Below are positions 24,477-33,600 of a DNA stretch of 39,229 nt, one piece after another. The notes under the pieces are model-generated. The model was not told the DNA's origin. It did not search any database and worked only from the letters and a program-made list of their open reading frames with translations. The stretch is from positions 1,779-41,007 of the forward strand of contig JAAFJN010000026.1 in assembly GCA_013298845.1 (NCBI GenBank), written 5' to 3'. Position 1 is the first letter of the stretch. Every line of letters starts with the position of its first letter. A program made the translations under genes and the position numbers. This stretch comes from Chitinophagales bacterium. Lineage in GTDB: Bacteria > Bacteroidota > Bacteroidia > Chitinophagales > Saprospiraceae.

Positions 24477-26755
24477 ATTTCTTTGTCAAATTGATGTTTT
24501 AACTGTTGCACCACCAGTTCAATGATGGAATTGGTATGGTGCACCAGGTGTTCTATTGTAAGGTGGTCAATCGTTTCTGATTTTGAAGCGACCTCCAGTT
24601 CCCGCAGGACATTAACGAGTTTTTGAATGCCCATATTGGCGATACTGGGTTTTAAACGATGCGCCAGTTTGCTTATTTTTAAATAGTTTTTTTCCAACAA
24701 CGCCTCTTTCATCTCCTGCGCCGTAACGGGCGTATGTTCGACAAAAATGTGCACCATTTTTTGAATAAAAACCTGGTCGCCCCGGCTCAGTTCCTGAATT
24801 TTATGCAGGTCGAACAAGAGGGGCGTGGTTTGTTCGGGTAATACCGCTTCGAGGTCTCTTTGAACTAACGTTTTGATATTTAAAGTGTTCGCAATGGTGC
24901 TGAATAAATGATACTCTTCGTAGGGTTTGGTAATATAATCGTTCATGCCAATGGCGAGGTATTGGTCAATTTCACTGCGGAAAGCATTGGCGGTGAGGGC
25001 AATAATGGGAATATCCAATTGTAACGTATTTCGGATGTATTGCGTTGTTTCCATCCCGTCCATCACGGGCATTTGAATGTCCATGAGCACGAAATCAAAG
25101 GTGCCCGATTGCAGGATTTCGATGGCTTTTTGGCCGTCGGTGGCGGGTACTACGCGGCACCCAAAATGTTGTAAACTTTGGGTGGCAATCAGGCGGTTCA
25201 TTTCGTTGTCTTCCACGAGCAGGCATTGTAGCCCGGCCAAACTTTTATCAATAATAATTTCTTGTTTGGCAATGATTTTGGCCGGGTCACCGATGGGGAA
25301 ATTCAGGGAAAAGGAGATTTTGGTTCCGGTTCCTTTTTCGCTTTCAATGTTCAACGTGCCCCCCATGAGGTTAATCATCTCCTTGGTAATGGTCATGCCC
25401 AGCCCGGTGCCCTCGTATTTTTTGGTGGAATTGGATTGCTCCTGCGAGAATTTTTCAAACACCATTTTCAGGTACTCTTTGCTCATGCCAATGCCCGTAT
25501 CGTGCACCGAAAAATGAATTTTTTGGTGGGTTTCGGTGTCGTTGATGACGTCAACATCTACTTCAACCTGGCCTTTTTCGGTGAATTTGATCGAATTTCC
25601 GACGAGATTGATCAAAATTTGCCGAATCCGGCCGCCGTCGCCAATGAGCGCCGGTTGAATATTGGGTGAACTGTGAAACTTGAGCATTAACCCTTTTTCG
25701 CGCGCTTTTACGAACAAAATACTGTGCACCATATTCATAATGGCCGAGAGGCTAAACTCTTTGTATTCCAAAATGAGTTCACCGGCTTCGATCCGCGACA
25801 TATCGAGGATATTGTTCACGATACTCAACAAGTGTTTGGCCGAGGTTTCGCTGTGGCTCAGGTACGAGTTTTGTTTGGGGGTGAGTTCTTCCCGGCCCAA
25901 TTCGCGCATCATTCCGATAATGGCGTTGAGGGGCGTTCGGATTTCGTGGCTCATATTGGCCAAAAAAGATTCTTTGGCGCGGGAGGCTTGCTGGGCGTTT
26001 TGAAGGGCCGTTTCGAGGGCTTGTTCGGCCAATCTTTTTTGGGTAATATCGGTGTAGTTCCACAAATGACCTTTGTACTGGTCATCCATAAAAACGGGTA
26101 CAAAATCCCGTTCAAAAACGCGGCCATCTTTGAGGTATAAAATATCACCAACGGCCTTTTTTTTGTGGGTGAGTAACTCGTCAATACGTTCAATAAACGT
26201 TTCGGAATCGAGAAACATGCCTTTGCTCTGTTGCGCCGAATCGGAGCAGTCGAACCCGGTTAGTTGGTTGGGGGCCAGCGGAATACCGAACATTTGGCAA
26301 AAAATATCGTTGGTAAACAAAATTTTCCGGCTTTCATTTTCGAACAAAATCCCCGAATTAAGGCTGCTGATGAGTGAGGTAATTCGTTTGATATTTTTGT
26401 TGGATTCCTGCTCCAATTGGGTTTGCCGTTCGCTGATATCTTTAACAAATTCGGCGAGTGCGACCAAATCATCGCCGGAAGGGGAGACGTATTCGGGGGT
26501 GTTGGCTTGCACAATTTCCATCAGTTTGGCGATGGAGATATTTCGGGCCTCCACTTCTTTTTTGAGGGCCTGATTGACTTTGTGGTACTCTTCTTCGCTA
26601 ATGGAAAAGGCGTGGTTGGAAAGTTCCTGATCGCGTTCGTAGGCCTTGTACGATTCACTCACGGCGTGCAGGAATGCACTGCACTCGGTGTGGTTTAACA
26701 CATCGTCGGGTAAAAACTTCCGGATTTGCCGTTGTAACAGTTTATGTAATTCCAT
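24473..26755 (-). CDS. Hybrid histidine kinase (PAS-HisKA-HATPase-REC-HPt)
   Basis: 760 aa with no transmembrane segment, so it is cytosolic. Residues 1-~115 are a helical region (MELHKLLQRQIRKFLPDDV...). A PAS-like domain at ~130-250 includes RKILFTNDIFCQMFGI and ends in a WNYTDITQK tail. HisKA is at ~255-330 with the phospho-histidine in SHEIRTPLNAIIGMM (~H268). HATPase is at ~375-495 with N-box NLVGNSIKF, DTGIGM and GTGLGM. The REC domain (~510-630) has the phospho-Asp in LMDIQMPVMDG (~558). HPt (~660-755) carries AHRLKPSIANMG with His ~697. It is a full phosphorelay in one chain, likely to feed the sigma-54 regulator in the same operon. It follows the FIST gene by 10 nt. Confidence 0.93.
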   Translation of the reverse strand: MELHKLLQRQIRKFLPDDVLNHTECSAFLHAVSESYKAYERDQELSNHAFSISEEEYHKVNQALKKEVEARNISIAKLMEIVQANTPEYVSPSGDDLVALAEFVKDISERQTQLEQESNKNIKRITSLISSLNSGILFENESRKILFTNDIFCQMFGIPLAPNQLTGFDCSDSAQQSKGMFLDSETFIERIDELLTHKKKAVGDILYLKDGRVFERDFVPVFMDDQYKGHLWNYTDITQKRLAEQALETALQNAQQASRAKESFLANMSHEIRTPLNAIIGMMRELGREELTPKQNSYLSHSETSAKHLLSIVNNILDMSRIEAGELILEYKEFSLSAIMNMVHSILFVKAREKGLMLKFHSSPNIQPALIGDGGRIRQILINLVGNSIKFTEKGQVEVDVDVINDTETHQKIHFSVHDTGIGMSKEYLKMVFEKFSQEQSNSTKKYEGTGLGMTITKEMINLMGGTLNIESEKGTGTKISFSLNFPIGDPAKIIAKQEIIIDKSLAGLQCLLVEDNEMNRLIATQSLQHFGCRVVPATDGQKAIEILQSGTFDFVLMDIQMPVMDGMETTQYIRNTLQLDIPIIALTANAFRSEIDQYLAIGMNDYITKPYEEYHLFSTIANTLNIKTLVQRDLEAVLPEQTTPLLFDLHKIQELSRGDQVFIQKMVHIFVEHTPVTAQEMKEALLEKNYLKISKLAHRLKPSIANMGIQKLVNVLRELEVASKSETIDHLTIEHLVHHTNSIIELVVQQLKHQFDKEI

Positions 26756-26765
26756 ACCGGTCAGG

Positions 26766-27908
26766 TTATATTTCCAAAAAGGTCGTAATGGTCATGGTTT
26801 GGTTGTGCAGTTGACAACGGTTGTGCTCGTTAAAAGGCGACAATTCGCCGTAGGAGTAAAACCCGACAAACGGTGTATTGTGGTCAAATACTTCCGCTAC
26901 GGCTTCTACTTCTTCCTCCACGCGTTGGTTTAAAATGATTTTTCGGCCCACGCAACTAATCAATAACGCCAAATCGGGTTGTTGATTCATGGGGAATTGG
27001 AAGGCGATTTCGGCGGCTTGCGCGGCGGCATCAATCAATTTATCAAAATTTGCCTTCATAAAACGCGCTTTGGCCCCTTCTGGTACGTCGCCGGCAAAGG
27101 TAAGGCATTGCTGTTCGTTATCAATGGACAATATGGTGCGCACCACAGGTTGGTCGTTGCCGGGCAATGTAATGGACAACGGAAACAACAGCGCCGACCC
27201 CGGTAGTTCGTCGGCGTATTTGCCCAAATACGTTTTATAAATGGTCAGGGCATTGGTGTCGTCAATGTCGTACAAGACATTACCTTTTGATTTAGTAATG
27301 GTGCGTTCGATCCCGAATACATCCCAGCCGCCAAGTGACCCGTGCCCGATGTGCAAATGTGTGCCGTAAAAACCCACGCCCACAATTTGGCCCGGCATGG
27401 GCGTTTGATTAAGACCCACCAGGGTGCTTTTGAATTGGTTCCCATCGCCCGCCAAACCGCCCGTTATGGAGATTTTGCCTTCCAATACGGAGTTAATACC
27501 ACTAATGAGGTCACTTCCATTCACTTTTTCACCGTCGGACAGGATGAGCACATACGCCAAATCGGGGTGGTGCAGTTGTTGCGCGAGGGCTGCCCCGGCC
27601 TCAAAACTATGGTCACTTTGGGCTAAACTGGTGGCAGCGCTGCGAATTTGGGTTTTTTCCAATTGAATGGTGCAAATCACCACGCTGTTGTCGTGCACTT
27701 CGGTCCCCAGAATTTCACCCGCTGTGGAGCAAAGGGCAATGTCGGCGTTGGGCCAGCGGTGGCGCAGACCGGCGTACGTTTCCGGTGCGTTCAGGCGGGT
27801 TTTATCCCCAAAAACCAGCACTAATTGCGGCGTATTATCGCCCGCTGCCCGCCCCGGTACCGGTACGATGGTTCCGGCTGGGGTCATAGAATATAAATTG
27901 GCAATCAT
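26766..27908 (-). CDS. FIST-domain sensory protein (FIST_N + FIST_C)
   Basis: 380 aa with an ATG overlapping the stop of the sigma-54 regulator (ATGA). FIST_N covers ~30-215 (LVLVFGDKTRL, ALCSTAGEILG, YVLILSDGEKVNGSDLISGI, ITGGLAGDG, GVGFYGTHLHIGHGSLGGWD). FIST_C covers ~220-370 (NALTIYKTYLG, LLFPLSI, EIAFQFPMNQQPDLALLISCVGRKIIL, VGFYSYGELSPF). FIST proteins are cytoplasmic sensor modules proposed to bind small ligands such as amino acids and often sit beside kinases. Here it is encoded separately from the kinase, so it would act by protein contact. No membrane segment. The ligand is unknown. Confidence 0.9.
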   Translation of the reverse strand: MIANLYSMTPAGTIVPVPGRAAGDNTPQLVLVFGDKTRLNAPETYAGLRHRWPNADIALCSTAGEILGTEVHDNSVVICTIQLEKTQIRSAATSLAQSDHSFEAGAALAQQLHHPDLAYVLILSDGEKVNGSDLISGINSVLEGKISITGGLAGDGNQFKSTLVGLNQTPMPGQIVGVGFYGTHLHIGHGSLGGWDVFGIERTITKSKGNVLYDIDDTNALTIYKTYLGKYADELPGSALLFPLSITLPGNDQPVVRTILSIDNEQQCLTFAGDVPEGAKARFMKANFDKLIDAAAQAAEIAFQFPMNQQPDLALLISCVGRKIILNQRVEEEVEAVAEVFDHNTPFVGFYSYGELSPFNEHNRCQLHNQTMTITTFLEI

Positions 27909-29266
27909 TTTTTAATCTCTCCGGCTTGTATCATGTTGTAAATGGTAGATTTACCAATGTCCAATCTTTCAGCCACGTCTACCACATTGTTGTCGTATTT
28001 GTTCAGGTACCACGTAATGATGTCGATGGTATATTGTCGGAGGGTTTTTTCGGTTTTGGAATTAATAAAATGGTCGCTGAGGGTAGTGGGCCGCAACGAA
28101 ATATCATTGGCTTCGATGGTTTTCCCGTCGGACATCACACAAGCCAGTTCCACCACGGCTTTTAGTTCGCGGATATTACCGGGGAAATCGTATTGCAGCA
28201 ATTTTTGGCGGGCTTCGGGGCTGAGAACGAGTGGTTTGACCTTGTTTTCGGCGCTGTATTGTTCGATAAAGTGTTTGGCCAGAATGAGTACGTCATTTTC
28301 CCGTTCGCGCAGTGGGGCGAGTTCGATGGGCATCCCCATGACGCGGTAATAAAGGTCTTCGCGAAAATTTCCTTTTTTTACTTCTTCGGTGAGGTCCTTG
28401 TGGGTCGCTACAATGAGCCGAATATCCAATTTGATGGATTGGTTGGCGCCGAGGCGTTGAATTTCCCGTTCCTGCAAAACGCGCAGCAATTTGCTTTGGA
28501 TAAATGCGTCGCATTCGGCAATTTCGTCGAGGAACAGGGTGCCGCCGTTGGCTTCTTCAAATTTGCCAATTTTTCGGTTGACGGCACCGGTAAAAGCGCC
28601 TTTTTCAAAACCAAACAACTCACTTTCCATTAAATCGCGCGGAATAGCGGCCATATTTACGGCAATAAACGGTTTTTTACGGCGGTCGCTGTTAAAATGA
28701 ATGGCCTTCGCCACTACTTCTTTGCCGGTGCCGGTTTCGCCGGTAATGGAGACATTGATGGTGGAACTGGCGGCTTTTTCCACCAGGGGAAATATTTTTT
28801 TAATGGCGGCGCTTTGGCCAATCACCGTTTTTTCGAAGTCGAATTTTTGAACCAATTGGGTTTTCAACTCCTCTACCTTTTGTTTCAGGTTGCTGGTTTC
28901 GCGCAGGCGAAGGACACTGTTCCAAAGTAAATCTTTGGTGTTATCGTCCTTCATCAGGTACTCGTAGGCCCCTTTTTTGAGCATACTAAGCGTTACCGCA
29001 ATATCATCCTGACCACTGATAACGATAACATCAATGGCGGGATTGGTTTGTTTGATTCGTTTGAGCAGTTCTTCGCCTCCAATGTCCGGTAAGTTAAAAT
29101 CAATTGAAATAACGTCGGGTTTTAAATGAAGGTGGTTCAAACAAGCACGACCCGTGTCGAATAACGATACCTCATATTCGTCGTTGAGACTAAGGCAATG
29201 GCGCAGCATTTCACCATACCAGGGATCGTCTTCCACGATAAAAATTTTAAAAACTTGAGCACTCAT
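27905..29266 (-). CDS. Sigma-54-dependent response regulator (REC-AAA+-Fis HTH)
   Basis: 453 aa. The receiver domain (1-~122) has acidic ED at 12-13, phospho-Asp D56 (SIDFNLPDIGG) and K106. The AAA+ domain (~145-375) has Walker A GETGTGKE (176-183), the sigma-54 contact loop GAFTGA (223-228), Walker B GGTLFLDE (241-248) and the arginine-rich FREDLYYRV. The C-terminal Fis-type HTH ends in VVDVAERLDIGKSTIYNMIQAG. All elements of an NtrC-type activator are intact. It is the first gene of the six-gene operon and the probable output of the FIST/kinase sensor encoded next. A -33/-7 promoter and a possible sigma-54 site lie upstream. Confidence 0.95.
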   Translation of the reverse strand: MSAQVFKIFIVEDDPWYGEMLRHCLSLNDEYEVSLFDTGRACLNHLHLKPDVISIDFNLPDIGGEELLKRIKQTNPAIDVIVISGQDDIAVTLSMLKKGAYEYLMKDDNTKDLLWNSVLRLRETSNLKQKVEELKTQLVQKFDFEKTVIGQSAAIKKIFPLVEKAASSTINVSITGETGTGKEVVAKAIHFNSDRRKKPFIAVNMAAIPRDLMESELFGFEKGAFTGAVNRKIGKFEEANGGTLFLDEIAECDAFIQSKLLRVLQEREIQRLGANQSIKLDIRLIVATHKDLTEEVKKGNFREDLYYRVMGMPIELAPLRERENDVLILAKHFIEQYSAENKVKPLVLSPEARQKLLQYDFPGNIRELKAVVELACVMSDGKTIEANDISLRPTTLSDHFINSKTEKTLRQYTIDIITWYLNKYDNNVVDVAERLDIGKSTIYNMIQAGEIKK

Positions 29267-29300
29267 TTGGATTAAAAACGTCGTTGATTAAGAGAGGATG

Positions 29301-29332
29301 CAAATGTAAGTATTCACCACCACGATACCAAA
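29301..29332 (-). promoter_or_regulatory. Promoter of the signalling operon
   Basis: On the minus strand, TTTG (29332-29329), 20-bp spacer, then TACATTTG (29308-29301) followed by C: a full Bacteroidota consensus. The implied leader to the ATG at 29266 is ~29 nt. Confidence 0.65.
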
Positions 29333-29341
29333 ATTGTGCCA
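29326..29341 (-). promoter_or_regulatory. Possible sigma-54 (-24/-12) promoter overlapping the operon promoter
   Basis: The minus strand reads TGGCACAATTTTGGTA. The -24 half TGGCAC is perfect, but the -12 half has GT where GC is expected, so this is a weak match. If real, the activator encoded next would control its own operon. Confidence 0.25.
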
Positions 29342-29379
29342 CAAATATCCCATTTTGGGTATTTTGTACCTGTAATGAC

Positions 29380-29418
29380 GCTCCGTACCGATTGGTTTCA
29401 AACCCATCGGTACGGAGC
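29380..29418. terminator. Long hairpin between the permuted-NlpC-like gene and the signalling operon
   Basis: GCTCCGTACCGAT (29380-29392) pairs perfectly with ATCGGTACGGAGC (29406-29418). GGTTT/AAACC inside extends it almost to the tip. It lies 24 bp past the stop of the upstream minus-strand gene, as expected for a terminator, but has no T run. ATCGGTACG is repeated once more just beyond it. Confidence 0.5.
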
Positions 29419-29441
29419 ATCGGTACGCATTGTCAACATCA

Positions 29442-30086
29442 TTATTCTTGCTCCGATAATTCCAGTTCTACCAGATCCGGAATCGTATTGTTATCTTCAT
29501 CCAGTTCTACGGGCAGGCCATCTTTGTTCATGCCGTTGATCCGAATAAGGCGGTCGGGATTGGCTTTTTGGAGTTCGTGGATGTATTTGGTTGGGAATTT
29601 TGGAAAAATACCCATTCGGTTGGTGCGTGGCGTTTTTAAACCCTGGGCTTTTGCAATTTCGCTGATAAATTTTACGCAGTTACGGCGGAATAAATTGTAC
29701 CGAACGGTGCGCCATTTTTCAATAATGGCTTCCGTTTGGGCATTGTGTTGGGTATCGGCGGTTACGGCCAGCCATTGGAGTTTTTTCTTGTTGCGGTTTT
29801 TCCAGAAACCTTTAACCACCCGTCCGGGTTTTTCATCGTTAACCATATTGCAACCTTCACAGGGGTAAAAGCCGTAGGTATCTTTAATTTGCGCCGAAGC
29901 ATCGGATGTAGGCGTTGTCCAGCCAAAGGACACAAACGCGTGACCGGGCGAAAGTGGTTTGACCGAAGGAGAGCGAGCGCTAAACAACAAAAATTGTACT
30001 TGGGGTTGGCTGGAATCCGATTGGCCATTTGCCGGAACGGAAAAAATGGCGAAAACAAGGGCGGCGAAAATGCGGTAATACTTCAT
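29442..30086 (-). CDS. Secreted protein with circularly permuted NlpC/P60-like motif order
   Basis: 214 aa from the ATG at 30086 (MKYYRIFAALVFAIFSVPANGQ), which gives a clean signal peptide; an upstream in-frame start 10 codons earlier does not. The mature part shows SPGHAFVSFGW (H49), TYGFYPCEGC (Cys76, Cys79), WKNRNKKKLQW and YNLFRRNCVKFISEIAKAQGL (C137). Histidine in a G-H-x-F-x-S-F strand followed later by N-C at the start of a helix is the order seen in circularly permuted papain-like families (NlpC/P60-related, DUF4105-like, LRAT, YiiX). Such enzymes cut peptides or acyl bonds in the cell envelope. The family is inferred from motif order only. The C-terminal ~60 residues are acidic and charged. 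Confidence 0.65.
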   Translation of the reverse strand: MKYYRIFAALVFAIFSVPANGQSDSSQPQVQFLLFSARSPSVKPLSPGHAFVSFGWTTPTSDASAQIKDTYGFYPCEGCNMVNDEKPGRVVKGFWKNRNKKKLQWLAVTADTQHNAQTEAIIEKWRTVRYNLFRRNCVKFISEIAKAQGLKTPRTNRMGIFPKFPTKYIHELQKANPDRLIRINGMNKDGLPVELDEDNNTIPDLVELELSEQE

Positions 30087-30285
30087 GGTGTAATACTTTT
30101 GTTTAGAATACTGCAAAAGTGCGGGCGGCAGCCAGGCCCAAAAGGTGGACTTTTTCCAAAGAGAGATATTTTTTTATTGAATACGAAGAAAGTGTTTAAA
30201 AACCCGGTAAAAAGCCGCCAAAACGCCCGTTTTTTGTTGTTTTTTGGGGTGTGAAAATTTATTTTGAAAATTTTTCTGAAAAAAC

Positions 30286-30316
30286 TTGCACAGTATTTTG
30301 AGTGCTTGTAATTTTG
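30286..30316 (+). promoter_or_regulatory. Promoter of tRNA-Gln
   Basis: TTG (30286-30288), 20-bp spacer, then TAATTTTG (30309-30316) followed by C. The predicted start lies ~23 nt before the tRNA. Confidence 0.6.
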
Positions 30317-30345
30317 CGTCGCTTTTGAAGAAAAGCATTTGGCTT

Positions 30346-30416
30346 TGGGTTATGGTGTAACGGTAGCACAGCAGATTTTGGTTCTGTTTGTCAGGGTTCG
30401 AATCCTTGTAACCCAA
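30346..30416 (+). tRNA. tRNA-Gln (anticodon UUG)
   Basis: A complete cloverleaf. Acceptor TGGGTTA (30346-30352) pairs with TAACCCA (30409-30415), discriminator A30416. The anticodon stem GCAGA/TCTGT closes a TTTTGGT loop with anticodon TTG, reading CAA. The T-arm holds GGTTCGAATCC. CCA is not encoded. A promoter and an intrinsic terminator bracket it, so it is a single-gene transcript. Confidence 0.96.
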
Positions 30417-30424
30417 CAAAAAAA

Positions 30425-30453
30425 GGTCACTCCGCGCAGGAGTGGCCTTTTTT
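30425..30453 (+). terminator. Rho-independent terminator of tRNA-Gln, possibly bidirectional
   Basis: GGTCACTCC pairs with GGAGTGGCC around GCGCA, followed by TTTTTT. The opposite strand also has a T run after the stem (the plus strand reads AAAAAAA before it), so it could serve both directions. Confidence 0.85.
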
Positions 30454-30464
30454 ATTTGCCCAAA

Positions 30465-30648
30465 TGAGATAGGGGAGATGAGATAGGAGAGATAAGTGAT
30501 GAGATTCTCCTTTGCAGCGTATTTTTACTAATGAAAATGTAAGAATACACTAAAATCCACTAAACATAGCATGTTTATTTTGAATTTTTTAAAGAAATAC
30601 TCATCACTCATCACTTATATCTCATCACTCCTAACTCATCTCTATAAA
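30465..30648. repeat. Stem-loop intergenic element with GATGAGATA-type arms (copy 3 of the family)
   Basis: The left arm has short repeats of GAGATGAGATAG/AAGTGATGAG (30465-30505). The right arm (~30599-30648) has the complementary CTCATCACTCATCACTTA pattern. The loop holds AATACACTAAAATCCACTAA and a TTTTGAATTTTTTAAAGAAA tract, which matches the core of the heptamer element at 6790-6850 although the arms differ. It lies directly past the stop codon of the giant adhesin gene. Confidence 0.7.
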
Positions 30649-30650
30649 AA

Positions 30651-33600
30651 CTAGTGGATGAGTGTCACGTCTCCTTCCAGCAAAATTTCGTCACCGGCTG
30701 GCCCGATAATAACCGCGTACCACACAAATACTGCCGGGTTCAACAATTTACCGTTCAAAGTGCCATCCCAGCCCAAATTGGGGATATTGGGATCGAAATT
30801 GGCGCGTTCAAACACTTTTTCGCCCCATCGGGTGTAAATCTGGAAGGTTTTAATTTTTAACCCTTTGGTTGGATCCGCGAAAATGGTGAACCACTTGTTT
30901 TCGCCGTCCGTATCGGGCGTGAAAATATTAGGCACGTAAATATTCAGGCGCGTATCTACCCGAATTTCAATCGAAGCCCGGTCTTCACATCCGTTTTGAT
31001 TCGTGGCCACTACTTCATATTCGCTGGTTTTTAGTGGTTTTGCCACCGTGATCAAACACGTATCACAACTCAGCGTTTCCGAGGGTGTCCATTGTACCGA
31101 CGCAACCTCCGAGGCCGGAACACTGAGGCTCACCTGAATAAGGAAAGAGTCAGCAATTTGAATCAGTACATCCGGTATGACACTAATTTCGAAGGCGACC
31201 GGCTCATCAATGTCGGCGGCAGCGGTTGTGGTGCAACCCTGGGCATCTTGAATGAGTAGGGAATAAGTGCCCTCCGATAAATTAGGGAATACATTGTTGG
31301 TGGTTAATGGCCCACCGTTCATGGAATAGCGCACCGGCGGTGCTCCACCCGTTACACTGGTCACTTCAATGCGGCCTTTGTCGCCAAAACAAGGCGGTTG
31401 AACCACGTCCAGCGTCGCTACGGGCGCATCGGGTGGGATAATGACGTCGTCGCTGGCGGTACAACCGTTGATATTGTCCGTCACCAACAAGGTATAAGTG
31501 CCCGGTAATGTAATGATTGGCGTAAGGGTTGTACTTCCCGACTGAATATTGCCATTAGTGGTGCTCCAGGCCAGCGCAATATTGGCGCTTGTTCCGCTGG
31601 CGAAACCACTCAGCGGCACTGTTTCCCCGAAGCAATCAATGCTGAACGGGGTCCCCGCGTCGGCGGTGGGTATTATTTGATCGGCGTTGACCGTGGTGGA
31701 CAGGATATTGGTACAGGTATTCACCGGATCCAGCCCAATTAAATAATACGTTCCGGGTAAACTAACGCTGGCAATACCCGAATTACTCACCAAAATAGTA
31801 TCCGTTCCCGTAATGCGTACCCATTTTAGAACAATACCGGGGAAAGGCGAACTACCCGTAAGCACAGCCGTGGGCTGCGCGCAGGTAATCAGGGCCGGTG
31901 TCACAATATCCAAAGGTGGGAATGCCGAGTTTTCGTTAATGGTGATAAAAGCGGTATCCGCGCAAGCGGTAACGGTATCCAAAACAATAAACTGGTATGT
32001 GCCCGGATTGTCAATTTGAACGGGGTTATTGTTGGAATACACATTGCCCCCCGATAACCAAATGATATTGGCATTGGAAGTGCCTTCAATGTTGCCCGAC
32101 AAAATAATCTGGTCAATTTTGCAATCAAGAATATCGCTGGGGTCGGCCGAAATATTCGCCTGTGGGGCATTGGTAATGTCATTAACCGTCACTGAAACAG
32201 TGTCTTTACAACCCGCGACGGTCGCGATAACCCGGTAGTTGCCCGCTTCGGTTACCTGAATATTTTGGACGTTGGTTGGTCCCGAAATAGTTCCCGTTCC
32301 CGTGGTCCATTCAAACGCCGTATTGGCCATGCTGGAACTGGCGGATAATGAAATTTGCTCGTTGGCGCAGGAAAGGGCTAGCGGAGCAGCCACCGATACT
32401 TCCGGTTTTTCGTTAAATACAACGGGCGTACCAAAAGCAACCACCGTGCAAAAATCGCTTAACACGACGTTCCCGGTACCGTCGTTGGTACCCGCTACCG
32501 CCGAAATATAATAGGTGGTACCGTAAGTCATGGTATTGGTATCATAACAGAAAGTCGGCTGGGTATTGCGCGCAATTTCGTTGACAATCGAATTGCTGTT
32601 GCCTTCGTGCAAAATAAATTGCAACACGTCGTCGCCATCCAGGACCTGTCCGGCGCTGTTGTAGGTTGCCGTAGCGCATACGGGGCCACAACGGGTAAGC
32701 AGCGCCGTTGACATTGTGCCAATTTCCGTTTCACAATCCACCAATCCGATGTTAAATCCGCACTGGGTTGGGCAACCATTGGCATCGGTAACGGTTACAC
32801 TGTAACTGCCCTCGGCCAGGTTAGAAATAACAAAATCGCCCGGTTGTAAGTTGCTGCCGGTGCTGCCGGGTGACCAGGCAATTTCGTACGGGGGCGTACC
32901 TCCGCTGATGCCCACAGTTCCTTCACCGTCTACCAGACCGGGCGCACTGACGGTTTGGCTTTGGTCGCAATTCAAGGTGCTGGCCGCTGCGGGTTGGGTG
33001 ATGGTAAATGCAACCGCGCTGGTGCAACCTTTGGCATCCGTAACGGTAAGTTTGTATTCTCCCGAAGTAATATTGTTCAAATCCTGCAAATTACCCGGTT
33101 GCGCGGGTTGCCAATTGTACGTATAGCCGGGTGAGCCGGTGTCAACCGTCAAATCAATGGCCCCGGTGGCGTTACCAAAACACAACACATCGGTGGTGGT
33201 ACCGGAAAGCGCAACGGGTATAATTTCTTCCGCGACGACAAACGTGGTACTTACCGAGCAGCCGGTGGCATCGGTAATGGTAACCGTATAGGTATCGGGG
33301 AAAAGATTGCTCAAATCCTCGGTATTGGCGTTGTTACTCCACAAATAGGTGTAGGTCGCGACGGGAGTAACGCTCACATTAATGCTGCCGTTACCGGAGT
33401 TACAGGACGAATTAGGCGTAATTATTTCCGAAATGGCAAAATTATTACTTTCATTACCTACCGAATAGGAGCCGGTTGCGGTGCAACCATTGCTGCCCGT
33501 TGCTGTTACCTCATAATTGCCCGACAACAAACCGGCGATGTCTTCGATGGTGGCATTGGTACTCCAGAAATAGGTAAACGGTGCAATGCCGCCGCTCACG

